From assembly GCF_022539505.1 (NCBI RefSeq), contig NW_025901050.1, forward strand, positions 62,001 through 126,000: a stretch of DNA of 64,000 nt, written 5' to 3'. Both the position numbers and the translations under genes were made by a program. Under the pieces are notes generated by a model, which worked only from the letters and a program-made list of their open reading frames with translations, had not been told where the DNA came from and searched no databases. The number at the start of each line of letters is the position of its first letter. The first letter of the stretch is position 1. The stretch comes from Lolium rigidum. Taxonomy: Eukaryota > Streptophyta > Magnoliopsida > Poales > Poaceae. Positions 1 to 9,765 of the stretch are shown here, in pieces.

Positions 1-369
1 CAGACTCCCATTTGGAACCATGTATACACATCGTGACTGACATTTTGAAAAAACTTATGTAATTAAAAATTACATAGATAAACATAAATTCCATACTTCT
101 CTAAGACATATAGATGCTGCCATTATTCCACCTTGTGTATTGGCAACACATCTACTTAATTTTGCATGCACAATCAGTCAACGAACTATAAATACATCAA
201 TTTTGTCCATAACTAAGCCAAAGATACAACATGACCTGTGTCTAAAACTTACATGATTACAGATATCAATATTGTGACGACAATATATTATAAGGCATGG
301 ACGGCATAGACACAAAGGGAGCAGCAAGCCCAAGCAAAGCACTCTGAAACCAGTACACAGACTGCTCAA
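1..369. other. 3' flank of the NINJA-type gene
   Basis: AT-rich sequence downstream of the minus-strand stop codon at 370-372. It probably carries the 3' UTR and polyadenylation region of that gene. Short ORFs here are not conserved-looking. No other gene or repeat was recognised. Confidence 0.6.
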
Positions 370-2308
370 TTAGTTTTGGGCTGAGGCTGCTTGATTCCCG
401 GCAGGAAACGCCGGCATTGTTGTATTATTCTCTTGGCCCGTGGCGTCCACACTTGCGTGTCGAATAAACTCCTCCGGTGTCATGTGGGTGCCATGGCAAG
501 CACATACAATCTTCACTTCGTTTTTGCCGAAATTGTATGTTACACCCGATATGGTCCTGCCATTTGGCCCAGTCCCAGTTGTAGAAACCCAGGGAAGATC
601 AGGATATGATCCGGACCCTCCAAATTTGACATTTGGGGCGATGCCCGGCCTTATAGCAGAACCCATAAGAGGCAATACCCTATCCGCCCTCTTGTCACCC
701 ACCACATGAGCAGAGGAAGATGTGCCAGCCTCTGCGGTACGTAAAGAGAAAGGGACACTATCAACTCTCCAACTATAAAATGAACAAAAGGCAGCTGTGC
801 AAACAAGCTTACTAGGGAATTAATTTTCCATTACGTTTATTTTACATTACCAGATTATAGAACAGAACTTGCATATCAAGAAGCGACAGTGCTGCTGAAA
901 AATAGTAATTAAATTATTTTCATTAAATGAGCTAACTACACACCTCTACTTAGCTTCTATCATACCAGACTAAAGGAGTAACTAATCAACAAGGACCTTT
1001 GGAGCAGAACAGTGAAGTAAAACTCTTCTTTGAGGTGCACTAACTCACACCATGGGTTATATCCAGATCAAGTATTTCAACTCAATGTTCTTACCAAACA
1101 AATCCAGATTCATTTAGAGAGGTAGATGATCTATAGGAGTCACTTTATGACATATATGTACCTTACCAACAAGACCTTTTCCTCTATTTTTTTGCACACA
1201 AGGAAACTATGGACGGATGCTACGAGGTGAACTAACCTTGAGGTTTCTTGCCATCACCAGCTTGATTTGCACCTGCTCGTTCAGCTTGCTTTGCAGCAAA
1301 AGAAGAAATAGCCTGAGGTGGAGCACCAAATGCCCATGAAGAGCCTGTTTCAAGTATTGGAAGCTGTCCTGTTGGGTAACCAAAAGCAACCTGAGAGGAA
1401 CCACCCATCGTCTGGGCAGCTGCTCCATTGTTTATGGGTGGCCTGAACTGTACTGTAGGTACTGGAGGAAAATTTGATGCATTAATTATGCCGGGGGTAG
1501 CTGAAGCCTGAGTTTGGCCTTGATATGGCAGAACCACTACATTTGATGCTTGTAAAGGATTTCCATGCGGCAACTTTCCAGAGCTAGATTCACTTCCTGA
1601 GAAACTTGGTTGTCTCTTTCCTTGAAAACCACCTGCGGCTTCATCACCGGATCTCTTTATATCAGATCCTCTATTTACAACCGAGCCCTTAGCACTGTCT
1701 TCACGCTGCGCAACTAACCAAGAGTTTGAGCCTTCTGCTTCCGAGTCTGCGACATCCTCATTTTCACCGGTTGAACCATCATCCGTGCTAATTGAAATCG
1801 GTGCATTTTTCACACCTCCATCAGAGCACTTGCTGAATGCATCAGGCTGGTCAGCAGCAGCATGATGCTTCTTCTGAAAACTTGCCTCTTCAGAAAGCAA
1901 CTTGCGTTTACTTGAGACCGGGTTGTTCTCCTCAGGATTATTTCCATTGTTATTCGAATTCCACCCATCTTGATACCTGGGAAGCTGAGATTGATGTGTC
2001 ACTGGCTCACTGGATCCTTCTGCCACAGGTGCAGGGGAACCTCCCTGTTGTCCCCAGAAGTTCCCGAATGGAGGCGTCGCAGGGCTGCGCCTCTGCTTGC
2101 TACTGTGTTCTTGGGTCTCGGCAGTTGTCTGATAGTAGTGCACAAACGGAGCATCAGGTGCTTGTTGCGAGACACCTTTGCTGCTGCTTTCTTCCACCTG
2201 AGGTTCCGCTTTAGGTTCTAGCTGAACATCTGTTGATGCCTTGGACTTCCCTGAAGACCCACCGGCACCCAGAGAGAGGCCTAAACTAAGCTCGAGGCCA
2301 TCATCCAT
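370..2308 (-). CDS. NINJA: NINJA-family co-repressor adaptor protein
   Basis: Two coding exons, complement(join(370..731,1237..2308)), give 477 residues. The donor at 1236 (GTTAGT) and acceptor at 732-733 (CCGCAG) keep the frame: exon 1 ends with one base and exon 2 adds AG to give a Glu codon. Seen: an EAR repression motif LELSLGLSLG at residues 5-14; a basic patch (KRKLL...KKHH) near 135-145; a Ser/Gly/Gln-rich disordered middle; and a C-terminal domain with SYPDLPWVSTTGTGPNG and CACHGTHMTPEEFIRHAS. Known for the family: NINJA bridges TOPLESS-type co-repressors (through EAR) and JAZ proteins (through the C-terminal domain) in the nucleus, holding back jasmonate responses. The related AFP proteins bind ABI5. 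The C-terminal form and length fit NINJA proper better than AFP, but the split is an inference. The start is the first ATG and lies directly before the EAR motif, as is usual. Both ends and key motifs are intact. Confidence 0.9.
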
Positions 2309-3330
2309 TTCCAGTTATTTGGTGATCCTGTGGCTAAAACCTAATCTAACACTCGACTGCCTTGTAGTACAATTCTTCTCATTCAACCTGTAATCTCTGC
2401 AATATAACAAGATTTTGGTAAGGAGGCTACGCCACATCATGTTCATGATAAATAAATGACAACTCAGCTTATGTCGAAACATAAGAACATAGACAATTTT
2501 GCAAATTGCAACCACCGAGCTCACATAAACTATATATGGAAAATGTAATCGTAAATGCTTGTATCGTTTACAAGAACTTTTTTTGTAGGATATACCGGTA
2601 AATATGTTTTCAGTAGCCCTAGGGAATTTCCAGTTGGCCTTTTGAAGCCAGAACCGTCCAAATTACTCCAACTCACTAGTTTCCTATACCAGCGGGAGCT
2701 GCGGCTGCTCGCCATGGTGTCCCCAGAAGCTCCGGCAACGGCGTGAAGCGGCGCTGGAGACGGCGGGTCTGGCCCCAGCTATCTACCCATCTCCCTCTCT
2801 CCTTTTCCGACGACGGATCTAGCTCCTGGGACGGGTCAGATACCACCTAAATCCTAAACCACGCGGCCTCGCAACTCCTCGTCCGAATCACGCAGGATTA
2901 TCTCCATTCCCCCACACAGATCCAAACTTTATCGATTCGCGCACATCAAATTCCCAACTCAACACCGGGGCGTAAAGAACAGACGAGTAGCACCCAAAAA
3001 CCAGAGAGTATAGCACCCGCGCCTACCTTCCTCCTCGCAGCCGGTAGAGGCAGCCGCGGCGGTGCCTTCCACTCTTTCCACCCTTCCGCGATGCGCCACG
3101 GAGTCGACGCGGCGGCCGGGGTGGAGCTGACGCGGGGGGCAACGGTGGAGGCAGGCGGGGAGGCCTCCGGTCAGTCGCCGGCGCCGGGGGGGAGAGAGGC
3201 CGGAAGGGGGGAGCTAGCTGCGCCGCGTGGAGGAGGAGGAAGAAGAAGAGGTGAAGAAAGCGCTCGCGAGTCGATCGCTCGCTCCGGTCCAAGGCAGGCG
3301 GGCAGGTGGGACCCACGGATCAGTGACTGA
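2309..3330 (-). promoter_or_regulatory. NINJA leader, probable 5' UTR intron and promoter
   Basis: On the minus strand a good donor (GAAG|GTAGGC) lies at 3026 after a GC-rich stretch. A good acceptor (TATTGCAG|AGATTAC) lies at 2397. These suggest a non-coding first exon ending at 3027 and a ~630-bp leader intron ending 88 bp before the ATG. The GC-rich segment 3030-3330 would then be the first exon and core promoter. This is inferred from splice signals alone. The ORFs of 79-102 codons here are low-complexity Arg/Pro/Glu-rich and are not believed. Confidence 0.5.
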
Positions 3331-4448
3331 GGGTAGCGCGGTTCGGCAGATCGAGACGGTGCGCTGTGGGCCCGCTTGGCTTATTTGTTTTTTCTTATTA
3401 ATTGGCACGTGATTTTTGTGCGGTGCCACGAGTGAGGTAGGTATAGTCGTGGTTTTTTCTTTTCTTTTTGGTAGGATATTGTCGTGGTATTTGTTTATGG
3501 AAAAAGTTTGTGATGTGTACAACTTGTGGGTTTTAATTGTGGAAAAACCGCGGCGGCTACCGGCTGATTTGAGGAAGCTTGTTCCTACACGTTCGTTTGG
3601 TTTCTCTGGAAAAAAAAAAACGTTAGATGAGTGATTAGAGGATATCTTTCAAGTGCTACCAAATTTGGCAACTACAAAAAAAGGAGCATTTCTTATAATT
3701 CTTGTAAGAATCATTTCTAAGGTTTGGAATCCTGCAAAATACATGTTAAATACTGCTGCAGAACTGATGTTTTACTCTCCACCAGTGGTTGATGGGATCT
3801 TTCCCCATGTCTTAGTTTATCATACAACTAAAAATACTAGTACTCCCTCCGGTTCATATTAATTGACTCTAATATGGATGTATCTAGACACATTTTAGTT
3901 CTAGATACATCCATATTGAAGTCAATTAATATGAATCGGAGGGAGTAGTACAAGATGCTCCACGCTAATAATCATGCCCGTGTGTAGAGCATGGCATATT
4001 AAGTAAATTATCCTGTATTCAGCGTTTGACTTGCATTTTCTTCTTATCTTCAACCTCAGGAAATAATATGATGCCGTTGCAGATGATCCCCATGAGGAGT
4101 CACTTGCAGCTGCAGAATTGACCATTCGAGTTGGAAAGCCTGAGATCTTAAGTATGAGAAACAGACTCAAGAGTTCATATTTGCTCTTGTGGAAATAACA
4201 CAGAGAGGATTGTAACAAATCAATAGCTGGAAGTCTCCCCAGCAAATCGGACAACACTTAAAAGAGTTTGAGATATACAGGCATGAGAAATTTACTTCTG
4301 AACCATGTCCTACTATCCTTTACTCTGAAAATCTAACATCAAAACAAGAATCTTCAACATTTTGGTGTCGGTTCACACAATTTTTACTTGTTATTCTCTC
4401 TTTGTATTTCCACTGCTCTCGTAGATAAGGACACTGCAAATTAACCAG
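3331..4448. other. Intergenic DNA between NINJA promoter and COX19 3' end
   Basis: No convincing gene. It contains one complete Stowaway MITE (3843-3945). The last part probably includes the COX19 3' UTR. Confidence 0.5.
3843..3945. mobile_element. Stowaway (Tc1/mariner) MITE
   Basis: A 103-bp near-perfect palindrome that begins CTCCCTCCGGTTCATATTAA and ends with the inverted form ...CGGAGGGAG. It is flanked on both sides by the TA dinucleotide (3841-3842 and 3946-3947) that Stowaway elements duplicate. The halves pair through ATGGATGTATCTAGA and TCTAGATACATCCAT. No coding capacity. Confidence 0.9.
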
Positions 4449-7035
4449 CTATTTCTTCTCTTTCAAATCGCTCGTTGGGCTCTCCAATTTCTTGTTCTCC
4501 TCGGCAGGTGTAACCACAACGTCTGCATTACTGAAGCCAAGCTCTGACATATCTTGCTTTGCCATCAGGTTCCTAAATTGCAAAAGAATAAAATGATTTG
4601 ATAAAACTGCAACCTATTCATGAGCATGTCACGTATATTGAATTTCAGATATGGAAGTTGGTAAGAATTCTTTACTAGCGCAAATCAAAACTTCAGATAT
4701 CACAACAATCATATGAAATATCTTAAAATCGACTACTGCAACCATATAACATCTCCTAAAAGGTTAAAGCTAGTAGCTGCATATTGTGGTTTGCCTAACT
4801 GGCAACATTTGTTGCTTCACTCAACCACTAAATACGACAGAAATACATTGACACAGAGGGTCAGTTGGATTTGATGTAAGCTAATGCAGCAATAGACTGG
4901 TTCAGAACAAGATGTTAACATGCTGAGCATGTGAACTTGAACTAGAAGTATCAACAGACGAAAGAGAATCACATGACAACAAGTTCAAGCAAAAGTATAA
5001 CATATTTATCTACTTCATTAAAACACCTTTTCAGTAGGTAACATGTGCAAACTCATGAATTTAGTAGGTGACAAGCATATAAATGGAGATACAATTTGGA
5101 AGTGCGCTACACCCAAAAAGTGTAAGTTGTTTGCCTGGGTTTTTGATCAAGGGGAGAATCAAGGTCAGATCAGTCTTGTTTCGACAAAACATCGTGGACA
5201 ATGAAAATTGCCCTTTTGGGTGTAATACTAGAGAAACAGTGGAACATTTTGCGCTGGAGTGTGGACGAACAAAGAAAATTAACTCTCTCGTTGGGATTAA
5301 TCTAAATGGTTCTGTTGGTCTTGAAAGTATATTTGATGCCGCAAAGTAAGAATGCCCTAACAGAAAAGGAAAAGCTTGGGATTTGGTAACAGTTGCATCT
5401 TATTGGAGCATCTGGTTTTCAAGGAACCAGAAGGTCTTCGATTATGTAAGGTTCCAATACACCTGGTGGCCAAGACAATGCTGAAACTTGTAAACTGTGG
5501 GCATACAGGGCCAAGAAGGAAGATAATGAAGCTTTCATGGAAGCTTTTCATCTTTGGGTATCAGACTGGTCAGGATGACTTCCCTCTTTGTTTCTATGTT
5601 TCCTTCTAGGTTTATGTTGTCTCCCTTCTGTTCCCTCCCCATGTAATCTCGTGCATGTAAAATTAAGAGATGCCTTGGCTCTATTTTAATAAAATTTTCG
5701 GTAGCGGTTCTCCCCTTCTGATTTCCGTAAAAAAAGAGAGTAACTCACTTAAAAGCATACATAGCTGCAGAAAAGAGATGTACTAAATAACTCAAGCAAA
5801 AACCCAAGTAGCTAGAAACTGAAAGTTATTGGTAGTTCTAATGACTTCATTTACTGATAATTTTTCATTGCGTCGTCAGCAAATTTTAACTCAGACAACT
5901 AATGCACCTTGCAAAGATTAGATGTCGCAGGTAGCTGTTACAGAATAGAATTGGTTGTTTGGGCATAAAGACCAAATCAAGTAAATTCAGACAATACCAC
6001 TTCTCTATGTGCAGAAAGATGGAGTGGAATTGATAGGACCAAAACTATCAAACATGTGGTGGCTGGATACAAGGTACAGATGCAAAGGTAATCTCCTTCA
6101 TCTACTACTGGAAGAACTAAATATGTAGTAGACACTAGAAACAGAGACTAAGCATGCGTTTGGATCATTAGCTAAACTAGCTTAGCTAGGCTTAGTCAAG
6201 GCTACTCGTTTGGTTTATTTGGCTAGCTGCTAGTACCAATTTGAGCATGCCCTAGAGGCATTTACTGTATTCGGCTATTCGCTAGCAGGGCAGCAGTTGA
6301 GCACTGTACTTTCTAGCTTCTTTCCAAGAAAGGAGAGACGGATTGGTAAAATTTGCTCGGCGAAGTTATTTTCTGTTTCAGTAGTGAACACCTACTGTTG
6401 CCTAGTTAGTCCAGTATGAAGTTTCTTCGGAATCAGACACGCTCTTAATCAGTACACATAATTTGGTTGACCTATGGATGTGCCAAAAAAGAGGTTGAGC
6501 TACATTACCGCAATAGAGTATTCTGACATTGTTACACAGGGATTAAGCATGCTAACCTCTCCATCCTACACTCCAAGTATTTCTTTGAGAACATCCGGCA
6601 CTTTTCAGACTGAGCTCCCGTTGATTTCAGGCAGGCAAGATAGTCCTTCTTCTCCTGTTTGAACATGTATCTCTCATATAACACATACTGACATCGTAGC
6701 CTACGAAAAGGGAACAAAACAATACGATTACAACGTACCATGTCGCACTCATGCAAGTGATCGAGTGGAAATACACCTTTTTCAGGAGGTACAGGTCTCG
6801 CTCCCCTATTTCCACCAAACGCACCACCTGTGAGTGAGACTCACAGAGTTATTCAAAGGTTGGTAATAGTACCATCTTGTAGCTTAGGCAGAGGGTAGAG
6901 GACAGATGAACACAGGATTGGAACCCAAAGTTTTCGGTCATTGCAGCAGATGCTAATGGTAAGAGAAGTAAACATGAATCTACAGGGCAGGAGATCAATC
7001 AGAAGACAAACACACAAGTCCTCACCTGCACTCAT
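4449..7035 (-). CDS. COX19: COX19, cytochrome c oxidase assembly factor (twin CX9C)
   Basis: Four coding exons, complement(join(4449..4572,6557..6654,6739..6827,7026..7035)), give 106 residues. All junctions are GT/AG and the phases fit: exon 1 has only 10 coding bases (MSAG, Gly codon split), exon 2 ends in phase 0, exon 3 splits an Arg codon. The protein begins MSAGGAFGGNRGARPVPPEKG and shows two CX9C motifs, C31/C41 and C52/C62, then NLMAKQDMSELGF and a Lys/Glu-rich tail. Known for the family: a small soluble protein of the mitochondrial intermembrane space and cytosol, folded by two disulfides through the Mia40 pathway, needed for copper delivery to and assembly of cytochrome c oxidase. 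Length and motifs are those of an intact protein. Intron 3 is ~2 kb and carries a LINE remnant in antisense orientation. The gene is divergent from the L1-domain gene at 8036. Confidence 0.93.
5070..5737 (+). pseudogene. 5'-truncated LINE remnant in COX19 intron 3
   Basis: Plus-strand frames across 5083-5349 read like a reverse-transcriptase zinc-binding (zf-RVT) module: WKCATPKKCKLFAW, then after a frameshift IKGRIKVRSVLFRQNIVDNENCPFGC, then TVEHFALEC. More broken pieces follow (SYWSIWFSRNQKVFDY). The segment ends in TTAATAAAATTTTCGG...CCGTAAAAAAA near 5736, typical of the 3' end and A-tail of a plant LINE. Frameshifts and a missing 5' part show a dead copy. No clear target duplication was found, so the left limit is approximate. 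Confidence 0.75.
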
Positions 7036-7640
7036 TGCCCAAGCACGGCAGGATTCAGATCTCGGTTCTGGCGGCTCCCAATGATAGAAAGCTGCAGTGT
7101 CACAAGACACAAGTCAACCAGGCTACAGGCACTACCCGCCGACGCATCATTTTATCAAACACGTTCAGTGGCGGCACCAGGAATTAGAGACCAGGTATTC
7201 ATTGCAAAATAAAAATATCTCAAAGCAATATGAGAACAAAAATAACCGCTGTATAAGACAAGACATATGACCATAATTTCAGTCAGACAATAATTTTTTT
7301 TTCAATCAAGTAACAGCATAATAGTTAAGACCATGGGCTGGATGTTTACAACTTACAAAGTTGCAAACTTACAAACAGCTAATATGGGTACTGCAGTACT
7401 GCTAAGTGCTAATTTGATGTTTACAAGTTACAGCTTGCAAACTTACAAACAGCTAATATGGTACTGCAGTACTGCTAAGTGCTAATCTGATGTTTACAAC
7501 TTACAAACATGCAAACGGATAATATGGTACTGCAGTACTGCTAAGTGCTAATCTGATGCGGGCATGTAAATTGCAAAATCTGAGGGGAAATGGGGAATAC
7601 GGGATCAGGGGAAGAAGAGGTCACCTGGCTACTGGCGTCC
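7036..7640 (-). promoter_or_regulatory. COX19 leader, probable 5' UTR intron
   Basis: Upstream ATGs in this stretch on the minus strand argue against one continuous leader. A donor (GCCAG|GTGACC) at about 7620 and an acceptor (CACTGCAG|CTTTC) near 7092 suggest a leader intron of about 0.5 kb. That would put the start of transcription near 7650-7750, in the shared intergenic promoter. The 74-bp tandem repeat at 7341 would then be intronic. Inference from splice signals. Confidence 0.4.
7341..7558. repeat. Tandem repeat, three ~66-75 bp units
   Basis: Units begin GATGTTTACAA at 7341, 7416 and 7489. Each has TTACAAA, GCAAAC..., ATAATATGG or CTAATATGG, then GGTACTGCAGTACTGC and TAAGTGCTAAT. The core GTACTGCAGTAC is a perfect 12-bp palindrome kept in all three units. 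The first unit has one extra G next to it. The third unit is shortened by a deletion in its first half. Confidence 0.9.
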
Positions 7641-7805
7641 TGACCGTTGATGCCGCGCCTTCGCGGTCCCCTGCAGTCTGCAGCCTTCTTCGCTGCCGCT
7701 CGCCTGCTCTGCTTCCCGTCGGGTCGCCTCGCCTAGGGTTGCCGCCGCCCGCCTGTGTGCCGTGCGCCGTGCGCCGTCGAGAGCGAGACCGTGGGCGAGG
7801 GGTGA

Positions 7806-7994
7806 GCGCAATGGGCTGGGCTCGTGAGCAAAAAATCCTGCCCAGGTGCCACCACATTTTCTGGGCTTCTGGCTGGGCCGTGCAGTGGGCTTCGGGCTGG
7901 GCTGCGAAACGCGCGTCCTATAAACTCTCTCGCAGGTCGCAGCCCGACAAACTCCCCTCCTCTCTCCTCCGCCGCCCGGCACACTAAACCCTAA
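7806..7994. promoter_or_regulatory. Shared bidirectional promoter: site II cluster, TATA box, telo-box
   Basis: Six TGGGCY site II motifs lie at 7812, 7817, 7862, 7874, 7886 and 7898. A TATAAA lies at 7919-7924 for the plus-strand gene, and a telo-box AAACCCTAA at 7986-7994 in its leader. Site II plus telo-box is the known plant signature of co-regulated ribosome-biogenesis and mitochondrial genes. That matches the two divergent neighbours, an L1-domain nucleolar protein and COX19. Shared control of both genes is inferred. Confidence 0.7.
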
Positions 7995-8035
7995 ACTAAA
8001 CCAGACCATCTCTCCCCTGCCCAGCCGCCGCAGCC

Positions 8036-9412
8036 ATGCCGCCGGCGCAGAAGAAGAAGGACCAGGCCATGACCACGGCCAAGCCCAACCCCACCGTGCC
8101 CCGCTCAACGGTGGTCAGCGCCGTGTCCTCTTTAACCAAGTGGATGCGCGAGCGCGCCTCGGAGGCACCCCCGAACCTCCTCGCCGACGAGCGGGACGAC
8201 CTGGTCGTGCTGCAGCTCACGCTGCGCCGCGTCCCGGCCAAACCCACCACCAAGCCGCACCTGCTCCCGCTCCCGCACCCCGTCGTCGCGCACTCCGCCG
8301 CCTCCGTCTGCGCCATCTCCGACGACCGGGCCGGGTCCGGCTCGGCCGCCGCCGCCGCCATCCTCGAGGCCGCCAGGGCCCTGGGCCTCCCCGTCTCCGA
8401 GGTCGTGCCCTTCTCCGCCGTGCGCACCGACTACCGCCCCTACGAGTCGCGCCGCCGCTTCGCCGCGTCCCACGACCTCTTCCTCGCCGACCGCGCGCTG
8501 CTCCCCATGCTGCCCCGCCTCCTCGGCAAGGCCTTCTACGCCTCCAAGAAGGCGCCCCTCGCGGTTGACTTTACCCGCGCCGGGTGGCCGGAGCAGGTCC
8601 GCAAGGTTGTGAGCTCCACTTTCCTCTACCTGCGCACCGGGACCTGCTCCGGGATCAAGGTTGGCAGGCTCGACATGGGGGAGGAGGAGATTGTGGACAA
8701 TGTGATGGCCGCGGTGGAGGCCGCTGTGGAGAAGGTCCCCAAGAACTGGGCTAATGTGAGGGCGCTTCATTTGAAGGCGGTGGATTCTGTCGCACTGCCG
8801 ATATACCAGGCTGTGCCGGAGCTGGGCCTGAAGATAGAGGTTCCGGTTGAGCGATTGGAGGGAGAGGTCATCGATGCCTCAGAAGGGGAGACTGGCAAGA
8901 AGCGCAAGGACAAGAAGATGAAGGCCTTGACCGAAGGTGCCAAGGGGGAGAATGTGAAGTACAAGAGGAAAAGGAACAAGAAGGATCAGACTGAGGATGC
9001 TGTGATGGAGGAAGTCCAGGAGGCGAGTGAGAAGAGGATGAAGAGGGAGGATGCACCTTCTGCAGAGGTTGCTGCTGATGAGGGCCTGAAGGTCGCAAAG
9101 AAGGGTAAGGATAAGAAGCGTGCATTGGACGCTGAGGTGGAGGATGCCAGCCCGGCGGAAAAGAAGGGTAGAAAGAGCGAGCGTGCATCCAAGGACGCTG
9201 GCAAGCAAGCACCTGAGGAAGTGGGGGATGTAGGCAGCAAGAAGAGTAAGGGCAAGAAGAAGAAGAGCATCAAGGGTAGTCCTGATGATGGTGAAATCCT
9301 TGTGGATGGGGAAAGCATCCCCGATACCAAGGAAGAGAAGAAGAGCAACAGTAAGAAACTGAGTGGGGACAAGATGAAGAAAAGATCCAGGGCCAGGGGT
9401 TCCTGTTGTTGA
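8036..9412 (+). CDS. Ribosomal L1 domain-containing protein (RSL1D1/UTP30-like)
   Basis: A single uninterrupted ORF of 458 codons with a good context at its ATG (GCAGCCATGCC), 42 bp after a telo-box. Residues ~25-270 look like a ribosomal L1 fold: VSSLTKWMRERA at the start, LFLADRALLPMLPRLLGKAFYASKKAP (typical of RSL1D1-type proteins), then VRKVVSSTFLYLRTGTCSGIKVGRL and the closing ALPIYQAVP. Residues ~285-455 form a long Lys/Glu-rich tail with repeated KK(x)KDKK and KKSKGKKKK blocks. This is charged, probably disordered and nucleolus-targeting. Known for the family: nucleolar factors in pre-rRNA processing and 60S maturation. The promoter (site II, telo-box) fits. Intact; the exact orthologue name is left open. 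Confidence 0.88.
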   Translation: MPPAQKKKDQAMTTAKPNPTVPRSTVVSAVSSLTKWMRERASEAPPNLLADERDDLVVLQLTLRRVPAKPTTKPHLLPLPHPVVAHSAASVCAISDDRAGSGSAAAAAILEAARALGLPVSEVVPFSAVRTDYRPYESRRRFAASHDLFLADRALLPMLPRLLGKAFYASKKAPLAVDFTRAGWPEQVRKVVSSTFLYLRTGTCSGIKVGRLDMGEEEIVDNVMAAVEAAVEKVPKNWANVRALHLKAVDSVALPIYQAVPELGLKIEVPVERLEGEVIDASEGETGKKRKDKKMKALTEGAKGENVKYKRKRNKKDQTEDAVMEEVQEASEKRMKREDAPSAEVAADEGLKVAKKGKDKKRALDAEVEDASPAEKKGRKSERASKDAGKQAPEEVGDVGSKKSKGKKKKSIKGSPDDGEILVDGESIPDTKEEKKSNSKKLSGDKMKKRSRARGSCC

Positions 9413-9765
9413 TTGATGCCTCTGAAATCAGTTGATTACCAGCTGCATGTTCTATGCGTTGATTAGCTACCATCATCAAATCTATTTCTTTTTGCTCTTA
9501 GGCTGCACTTGATATTATACTGCTGAGTGTTATACACTGGTCCTGAGGAGGAACTTCTGATGTAGTCTCCTCAGATCTTGGTAGTTTAAACCCTTTGGGT
9601 TGGAAATTACAGTGGAACCATTTCCTGCCAGGTCTCTTGTAATCCATGTGGTATGCAACAATTTTGTGTTCGTATTGAGGATATGCTTGTACTGTTCTGC
9701 TATTCTCTAATGCATTTATCGAAATGGTGACATTTTAATAATTCTGGATGGCATACTAAGTGGAA
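9413..9765 (+). other. 3' UTR and flank of the L1-domain gene
   Basis: AT-rich sequence after the stop, with typical plant 3' UTR composition (TTGTAATCC, TGCATTTATC). It ends at base A9765, the 5' insertion border of the Helitron. Confidence 0.5.

Noticed and set aside
3023..3522. Overlapping 61-102 codon ORFs on both strands
   Set aside because: Low-complexity Arg/Pro/Glu/Ser frames in the presumed NINJA promoter and first exon.
7341..7558. CRISPR-like direct repeats
   Set aside because: Units are contiguous without unique spacers, in plant nuclear DNA; an ordinary tandem repeat.
8140..8770. 142- and 212-codon ORFs in other frames
   Set aside because: Shadows of the GC-rich L1-domain coding sequence.
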